27,405 bases of DNA from Spirochaetota bacterium (GTDB lineage: Bacteria; Spirochaetota; Spirochaetia; DSM-27196; PWMO01). Shown piece by piece: positions 22,636 through 27,405 of the stretch. A program made the translations under genes and the position numbers. The stretch is from positions 1 to 27,405 of the forward strand of contig JAAAOH010000134.1 of NCBI GenBank assembly GCA_009908925.1. The letters are read 5' to 3'. The notes beneath the pieces are model-generated. The model made no database searches and was not told where the DNA came from. It worked only from the letters and a program-made list of their open reading frames with translations. Within the stretch, counting starts at the first letter, position 1; every line of letters begins with the position of its first letter.

Positions 22636-23465
22636 AACACCCACTGCTTCACGAACTGCATCCCGTGGCGTTTCGCCTCGTCGGCGTGGTCGCGCCAGGA
22701 GTCGGGATAGTGCATGAGGTAGATGTGGTCCCGGATATGGCGCGGCAGCCCGTTTATCTCCTTGAGGCTCGCGTGGATGCCGCCGGTGAAAAACTGAACG
22801 TCATGAAAGATTACCTCAGGTGAGAAGAGCTCTTCCATGGTCGTGATCAGCTCCTCGTCGTACTGGGTGTCGCCGGTGAACATGACCCGGTCGTCGATGA
22901 CCAGTCCGACGCTGTAGAATGCATCGTCCCAGGAACGGGCCTGCTCGGGGAAATGGCGCGTGCGGAAGGTCTTGAGGTTGATGCCGCCGATCTGCACCTC
23001 GGTTCCGCGACGCGGGAGGTCCGGACGCTCGGTGGGCCGATGGACCACCCAGAAGTCCTCGAAGCCGAGTCCCTCGCCCTCGTGGCGCTCGTTCTCTTCC
23101 GAGCCGCCGCGAAGCGATCGCTCCCACAGGATCGTCTGGTATTCCTCGGGGATGTAGATGTGGGGCCTGGTGCGCGTCACGTAGCGGTTTACCAGCATCA
23201 CCTCTTCGAGTCCCCCGACATGATCGGCATGGGAGTGGGTGATGTAGTAGTTGCGGACATCGCCGACCGAACGGCCGAGCCTGGAGAGAGCCTCCGGCGC
23301 GCGCGTTCCGCAGTCGATCATCACGTGATCCTCGCCTTTGACGATGAGAATGTTGTTCTGGTAGTTCTTCTTGGTGAAGGCGCTTCCCGTCCCGAGAAAG
23401 AGAATACGGAGTTGGCCTCTGGTAGTGAGCGGGAGTTTTCTGTGAGATACCTTACGAATCCGCAT
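22620..23465 (-). CDS. Metallo-beta-lactamase-fold hydrolase (RNase Z/ElaC-like)
   Basis: 281 residues. The metal-binding signature THSHADHVGG is at 76-85 (H77, H79, D81, H82), preceded by ILFLGTGSAF and a metal-side MIDCGTRAP. Further candidate ligands are the histidine in TRHFP and the aspartate in MFTGDTQYD, with HYPDSW near the end. The beginning resembles RNase Z-type proteins, but the C-terminal half does not obviously carry an RNase Z exosite arm, so the substrate is open. The ATG has GAAGG 6 bases upstream. It is transcribed away from rlmD, and a TATAGT (23500-23495) is a possible -10 without a good -35. Confidence 0.85.
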   Translation of the reverse strand: MRIRKVSHRKLPLTTRGQLRILFLGTGSAFTKKNYQNNILIVKGEDHVMIDCGTRAPEALSRLGRSVGDVRNYYITHSHADHVGGLEEVMLVNRYVTRTRPHIYIPEEYQTILWERSLRGGSEENERHEGEGLGFEDFWVVHRPTERPDLPRRGTEVQIGGINLKTFRTRHFPEQARSWDDAFYSVGLVIDDRVMFTGDTQYDEELITTMEELFSPEVIFHDVQFFTGGIHASLKEINGLPRHIRDHIYLMHYPDSWRDHADEAKRHGMQFVKQWVFYDFA

Positions 23466-23539
23466 TATTACCTTCGTGCCGACGAATTTCCTCCACTATA
23501 TCACGTGTCGGCAGAAAAACCTGTCGGGGCAAGGGGCAC

Positions 23540-23568
23540 TTGCTCCTGTATGTCCGAAGCGGTAGGAT
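23540..23568 (+). promoter_or_regulatory. Possible promoter of rlmD giving a near-leaderless message
   Basis: TTGCTC (23540-23545), 17 bases, TAGGAT (23563-23568). The predicted start near 23575 leaves about 6 bases before the ATG, and no Shine-Dalgarno sequence is present. An imperfect hairpin GGGGCAAG/CTTGCTCC (23526-23533 with 23539-23546) overlaps the -35. Confidence 0.4.
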
Positions 23569-23580
23569 CACCCAACGCCA

Positions 23581-24990
23581 ATGGCTTCCAGAAAAAAGCC
23601 GGTCTACGAGGCCGTAGAAATAGCCGACATCGAATATCGTGGTCATGGTATTGCCCGCCCCGAAGGCAAAGTGCTCTTCGTCGAGGACGCGCTTCCCGGT
23701 GAGGTGGTCGATGCGAGAGTGACCAAGAAGAAGAAGGATTTCGCCTTTGCCCGGGTGCTCGAGTACCGAAGGCTCTCGGACAAGCGTGTCGAGCCCTTCT
23801 GCGAGCACTTCGGGCTCTGCGGCGGCTGTCGCTGGCAGTATCTCTCCTACGAGGACCAGCTTTCCTACAAGCAGTACTTCGTGGGGCAGGTGCTCGAGCG
23901 CATCGGCAAGTTCCGGGACCTCGAGGTTCCAGACATACTGGGTTGCGAGAGCGACCGCTTCTATCGAAACAAGCTCGACTTCTCTTTTGCCGCAGGTCGA
24001 TGGCTGACTGACGAGGAGATCGCCTCGGGTGAGGATGTGGGTGACCGACGGGCACTCGGCTTCCATGTGCGCGGCCGCTTCGATCGGGTGCTCGACATCG
24101 AGACCTGCTATCTGCAGCCCGAGCCGTCGAACGAGATCCGCCGAGCGGTACGAGATTTTACGCTCGCTGAGGCCTACTCCTACTACGATCCGGTGAACCA
24201 CGAAGGATATCTGCGGTCCTTCATCATCCGGACCTCCCTTGCCGGAGAGGTGCTCGTGATCGTGGTGTTTGCCCATGAGGATGCCGGTGCCCGGGAGCGG
24301 CTGCTCGAGTTCATCGCTGAGCGCTTCCCGCAAATCACCTCACTCGACTACATCATAAACGACAGCATGAACGACTCCATCGCCCCGCACGACGTGCACC
24401 ACTACCGCGGCCGTGGCTACATCAACGAGGTCTGCGGTCCGAACACGCTCAAGATTCATCCCAAGTCGTTCTACCAGACCAATCCGAAACAGGCGGAACG
24501 CCTCTACGAGGTTGTTGCCCGGTTCGCGGCTCTCGAGGGGACGGAGACTGTCTACGACCTCTTCTGCGGCATCGGAAGCATTGCGCTGTATCTCGCCGGC
24601 AGTGCGGCTCGTGTGATCGGCATCGACAACGTGGAAGAGGCCATCGAGAACGCGCGGGAGAATACCGCCTACAACGGCTATGAAAACTGCGAGTTCCTCA
24701 CCGGCAATGTGCGAGATGTTCTGACGCCGGAGTTTTCCTCCACTCATCCGGCCCCGGACCTCGTAGTCCTCGACCCGCCGCGCGCGGGCCTCCATCCCGA
24801 TGTCGTGGAGACCCTACTCGCACTTCGCCCGCCGCACATCGTGTACGTGAGCTGCAATCCCGCCACTCAGGCGCGCGATCTGCAGATGCTCGCCGGTGCC
24901 TACCGCATCGACGCGGTGCAGCCGGTGGATATGTTTCCGCAGACGTTTCACATAGAGAACGTTGCGGACTTGCGGCAGATCCCGCGGTAG
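23581..24990 (+). CDS. rlmD: 23S rRNA (uracil-5-)-methyltransferase, RlmD/RumA family
   Basis: 469 residues. An N-terminal TRAM domain (about 10-65) is followed by the four [4Fe-4S]-cluster cysteines C74, C80, C83 (CEHFGLCGGC) and C176. The SAM-dependent methyltransferase domain has FYQTN (297-301), DLFCGIGS (326-333) and LDPPRAGL (397-404). The catalytic nucleophile is C425 in VSCNPAT, and E459 in HIEN is the likely base. The family makes 5-methyluridine in 23S rRNA; position 1939 is usual, but RlmCD-type or tRNA targets cannot be excluded. The ATG begins exactly where the family begins, yet has no Shine-Dalgarno sequence. The last 43 bases overlap the DUF255 gene on the other strand. Confidence 0.92.
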   Translation: MASRKKPVYEAVEIADIEYRGHGIARPEGKVLFVEDALPGEVVDARVTKKKKDFAFARVLEYRRLSDKRVEPFCEHFGLCGGCRWQYLSYEDQLSYKQYFVGQVLERIGKFRDLEVPDILGCESDRFYRNKLDFSFAAGRWLTDEEIASGEDVGDRRALGFHVRGRFDRVLDIETCYLQPEPSNEIRRAVRDFTLAEAYSYYDPVNHEGYLRSFIIRTSLAGEVLVIVVFAHEDAGARERLLEFIAERFPQITSLDYIINDSMNDSIAPHDVHHYRGRGYINEVCGPNTLKIHPKSFYQTNPKQAERLYEVVARFAALEGTETVYDLFCGIGSIALYLAGSAARVIGIDNVEEAIENARENTAYNGYENCEFLTGNVRDVLTPEFSSTHPAPDLVVLDPPRAGLHPDVVETLLALRPPHIVYVSCNPATQARDLQMLAGAYRIDAVQPVDMFPQTFHIENVADLRQIPR

Positions 24991-26843
24991 CAGTGACTCG
25001 TGTGTTCCGCCGGCACCTGCATACTGTTCGCCGGCAAGCGGCTCCACTCGAGTGGCGTCGGAGTCTCGATCACGTGCCAGTACCCGCGACTCATGAGCGC
25101 CGCGAGGTTCGCGAAGTCCTCCACGAGCGGGCGGGTGAAGGGAAGGGGCTGGTACTCCTCGCCGGTAAGCATCCGCTTTCTGAGCCTGCTCATCTCGGCC
25201 AGCGACACCGTCGATGGGGTGGGGCTGTCGAAGCTTTCCGCCGGGACGGGCATGAAGTCCTCGTTCTGAGATTCGAACCACAGCTCCTCGCGGTGAAACT
25301 CTTCCATGGTCTCGTCGAGCCCCTGCATGAGCCACAGGTACTCGCCGGTTTCCTCGTAGAGCATGCCTGAGAGCAGAGATAGCGCCGCATAGTCGGAGAG
25401 AAACTCCTGCCGCTGCACCTCTCCGTCAAGAGAGGTGTGGTACACCCTGCGATTCTCCGCATGCCGCTGCATGAGCACCGCGAAGAGTTCCTGGGCGCGG
25501 TCGAGACCGTCGGTGAGACCGATGAGTCGATGCGCCTGCACGAGGGCGATGCCGGCAAGGGCGTTCCAGCCGCTGTGAATCTTTCGGTCCACGAAGGGCT
25601 GGGGGCGTGATCGTCGCGCATCGAGAAGGGCCGCTTCGAGTTTCGCGAGCCGTGAGCGCTCGGCAGGCGACGGATCGCGGCGCCGCAGTAGATGATTCTT
25701 TCCCTCGAAGTTGCCGGCGTCACTTACATCGTAGATCTCTCCGAAAAACGCCGCCTCCTCGGGGCCGAGAACAGCCTCGATCTCGGCGGGTGTCCAGACG
25801 TAGGTCGCCCCTTCGACGTGATCGGTGTCCGCGTCATGCCCGGAGACGTACACCCCGTCCTCGGCAAACGTCTCCTCGAGGCAGCGGTAGACACCCTCGG
25901 CGGTGCGCCGGAAGTCCTCGCGCGCGAACACCCGCGCGCCGAGGCTGTAGCTCCACAGAAGCAGCGCCTGGTCGTAGAGCATCTTCTCGAAGTGGGGGAT
26001 GGTCCACGCACGGTCTACGCAGTAGCGGAAAAACCCGCCCTGCAGGTGATCGTGGAGGCCGCGGCGCTGCATGGTCTCGAGGGTCGTGCGGGCGACGCGG
26101 CCGGCCTCCTCATCGGGTGAACCGGCGTACTGAGAATCCGTGTAGCGGTTGAGGAGATAGAGCAGGGTGGAGTGGGGCGGAAACTTCTGGGAGCTGCCGA
26201 AGCCCCCGTGCTCCTCGTCGAAGGCGCGGGATACGGCCTCGGTGATGCGGGCAAGCCCGGCGTCTTCGCCGCCTTCGCTGCCTCGGCCGGGTCCGGAGCC
26301 GTCGCTGCTGGCCTCGGAGCTGCCCGTGCCGCCACCGCGGCCGCCGCTGGGTGCCGGACCCCGGACCTCGAAGGGTCGCAGCTCATCCTTGTTGGCCCCG
26401 TAGAACTCCACCACGCGTTGCAGAATCTCGAGGAAGGACGGCATCCCGTAGCGCGGTTCGGTTGCCGCATAGGTCATGGCGAAGAAGGGCTCGAGGCGTG
26501 GCGAGAGAAAGGCGTTCAGGGGCCAGCCGCCCTGGCCGGTGGTCTGCACGAGAAACTCCATGAGCATCTGGTCGATGTCCGGTCGCTGCTCGCGGTCGAC
26601 CTTGATGGGCATGAAGTGCTCGTTGAGGTAGGCTGCGACCTCGGGGTCCGAGAACGCGTCGGCAGCCATCACGTGACACCAGTGGCAGGTCGCATATCCG
26701 ACCGACACGAAAAGAATGCGGTCGGTCTCCTGCGCGCGGTCGAGGACCTCCTGCGACCACTCCTGCCACCAGACCGGGTTGTCCTGGTGCTGGCGCAGGT
26801 AGGGCGATACGGACTGATCGAGGTTGTTTCTGGTGAATCTCAC
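24948..26843 (-). CDS. DUF255/YyaL-family protein with thioredoxin-like domain
   Basis: 631 residues from a GTG at 26843, preceded by GGGAGG and followed by the conserved NNLDQSVSPYLRQHQDNPVWW; the frame extends to an ATG at 26930, but that part is not family-like. Residues about 10-160 form a thioredoxin-like domain with YATCHWCHVM (C53, C56). A Gly/Ser/Pro-rich linker occupies about 162-196. The remainder is an alpha/alpha-barrel resembling glycoside-hydrolase and N-acylglucosamine epimerase folds (FHAxxG-type GGFFRYCVDRAWTIPHFEKMLYDQ). The C-terminal CYRGIC pair matches the usual end of the family. Human SPATA20 and Bacillus YyaL are relatives; no biochemical role is established that I can name. 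It is transcribed divergently from the NicO-like gene. Confidence 0.9.
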   Translation of the reverse strand: MRFTRNNLDQSVSPYLRQHQDNPVWWQEWSQEVLDRAQETDRILFVSVGYATCHWCHVMAADAFSDPEVAAYLNEHFMPIKVDREQRPDIDQMLMEFLVQTTGQGGWPLNAFLSPRLEPFFAMTYAATEPRYGMPSFLEILQRVVEFYGANKDELRPFEVRGPAPSGGRGGGTGSSEASSDGSGPGRGSEGGEDAGLARITEAVSRAFDEEHGGFGSSQKFPPHSTLLYLLNRYTDSQYAGSPDEEAGRVARTTLETMQRRGLHDHLQGGFFRYCVDRAWTIPHFEKMLYDQALLLWSYSLGARVFAREDFRRTAEGVYRCLEETFAEDGVYVSGHDADTDHVEGATYVWTPAEIEAVLGPEEAAFFGEIYDVSDAGNFEGKNHLLRRRDPSPAERSRLAKLEAALLDARRSRPQPFVDRKIHSGWNALAGIALVQAHRLIGLTDGLDRAQELFAVLMQRHAENRRVYHTSLDGEVQRQEFLSDYAALSLLSGMLYEETGEYLWLMQGLDETMEEFHREELWFESQNEDFMPVPAESFDSPTPSTVSLAEMSRLRKRMLTGEEYQPLPFTRPLVEDFANLAALMSRGYWHVIETPTPLEWSRLPANSMQVPAEHTSHCYRGICRKSATFSM

Positions 26844-26870
26844 GGCGCCTCCCGGGTGCTCGTTTTGCTG

Positions 26871-26900
26871 AACATACTGCGCAAGCGTGCTGCCTTGAAA
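26871..26900 (-). promoter_or_regulatory. Possible promoter of the DUF255 gene
   Basis: On the - strand TTTCAA (26900-26895), 18 bases, TATGTT (26876-26871). The predicted start near 26864 leaves a leader of about 20 bases with the GGGAGG site, which supports the GTG start at 26843. The same six base pairs read TTGAAA on the + strand and could be a -35 for the gene at 26954. Confidence 0.35.
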
Positions 26901-26953
26901 CCCGCAGTCGGACGATATAGGCTGCGACAAAGAGCGATCATGCGGATTCTAAC

Positions 26954-27405
26954 ATGAGCTACGAGCACATCAACAGTTCCCGTGCGCAGCGCTCCTCTGC
27001 AGGTCCGGCCGTGCGAGTCTGCGCTGCGCTGTTTGCCCTCGCGCTTCTTGTGATATTCGTCCCGGCCGCGGCCGCCCAGAACGCGGCCGCCCAGAACGCC
27101 GCCCCCGCCCGGGAGGCTGCCGGAGCGGCGCAGGCCACCGGCACGGCACTGCCCGGCCTCGAATCGGGGATCGGCGGACGGCTTACCGAGGCGATGGGTA
27201 TGCTAGCGGCGGGAGGCGGGACGGCGCGGGCGTGGCTGCTCGTTCTCCTCTATGCCGCCCTCTACGGTGTGATTCAGGCCGTGCTCATCGGTCACAGGAA
27301 GGCGCTGCTGTTCTCCTATTTCCTGGCTGAAGACGCGCGCGTGATGCAGGGAGTGCTCGCCGGGGGAGTGATCGCGTTCCTGCAGGTCGGTCTCGCAGTC
27401 AGCGT
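26954..27405 (+). CDS. NicO-like membrane protein, 5' part (cut by window end)
   Basis: The ATG at 26954 opens a frame with no stop to the end of the window (150 complete codons). Residues about 20-41 are a signal peptide/first hydrophobic segment ending in PAAAAQ, then an Ala-rich spacer with a duplicated QNAAA unit. A membrane segment (about 95-111) runs into GVIQAVLIGHRKALLFSYFLAED, then VMQGVLAGGVIAFLQVGLAV. This resembles the NicO/RcnA nickel-cobalt transporter signature (GVLHAxGPGHGKxxxxSYFL), but with Q for the first His and LIGHRK for GPGHGK. The assignment is therefore tentative, and metal transport may be altered. No Shine-Dalgarno sequence is seen; a five-codon ATG frame (26940-26957) overlaps the start as ATGA. 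Confidence 0.55.
   Translation, partial: MSYEHINSSRAQRSSAGPAVRVCAALFALALLVIFVPAAAAQNAAAQNAAPAREAAGAAQATGTALPGLESGIGGRLTEAMGMLAAGGGTARAWLLVLLYAALYGVIQAVLIGHRKALLFSYFLAEDARVMQGVLAGGVIAFLQVGLAVS

Overview
The window looks like chromosomal DNA of a high-GC bacterium, most likely a free-living spirochaete (Spirochaetota). This rests on a PilZ/GAF-like protein of spirochaete type, a substrate-binding protein whose signal peptide ends in the ATGQ-type junction common in that phylum, and the mix of strictly anaerobic (class III RNR) and oxygen-tolerance genes. This is inference from remembered protein styles, as no rRNA is present. Coding density is very high. There is no stretch over about 300 bases without a gene, and I see no IS element, phage, CRISPR array or rRNA.

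Left part (1-4694, + strand): the 3' end of an unrecognised gene, a PilZ-fold protein, a 994-residue protein with degenerate cyclase-like and NTPase-like regions plus TPR-like helices, and a tRNA with a CAT anticodon behind a consensus promoter.

Anaerobic deoxynucleotide operon (8494 down to 4692, - strand): nrdR, nrdD, a small gene, then nrdG, all overlapping or nearly so. A single good NrdR box lies on the operon's -10 element. This is the most notable locus. The 699-residue NrdD stops just after its zinc motif and has no radical glycine. The missing glycyl-radical tail (RIVGYY) is encoded by the next gene, where it is fused to a thioredoxin-like domain with a CPNC active site. The enzyme therefore appears to be a two-polypeptide class III reductase whose radical-bearing subunit carries its own candidate dithiol reductant.

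Middle (8684-13769): an alpha/beta hydrolase, a biotin ECF transporter operon (bioY-bioM-bioN, - strand), a penicillin-binding D,D-carboxypeptidase and a dihydroorotate-dehydrogenase-like flavoprotein. The last is divergent from an NAD(P)H/FAD oxidoreductase, and the two share overlapping -10 elements. The oxidoreductase is followed by an ABC substrate-binding protein with no permease or ATPase in view.

Right part (16214-27405): superoxide dismutase, sufS-sufU (Fe-S cluster and sulfur transfer), gpmA, purU, a CYTH-HAD-lipid kinase run, a metallo-beta-lactamase-fold hydrolase on the opposite strand, rlmD, a DUF255/YyaL-type thioredoxin-domain protein (- strand), and the 5' part of a NicO-like membrane protein cut by the window end. 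SOD, SufSU and the flavoprotein suggest an anaerobe that meets oxygen. Several convergent pairs overlap at their 3' ends, leaving no room for ordinary terminators.
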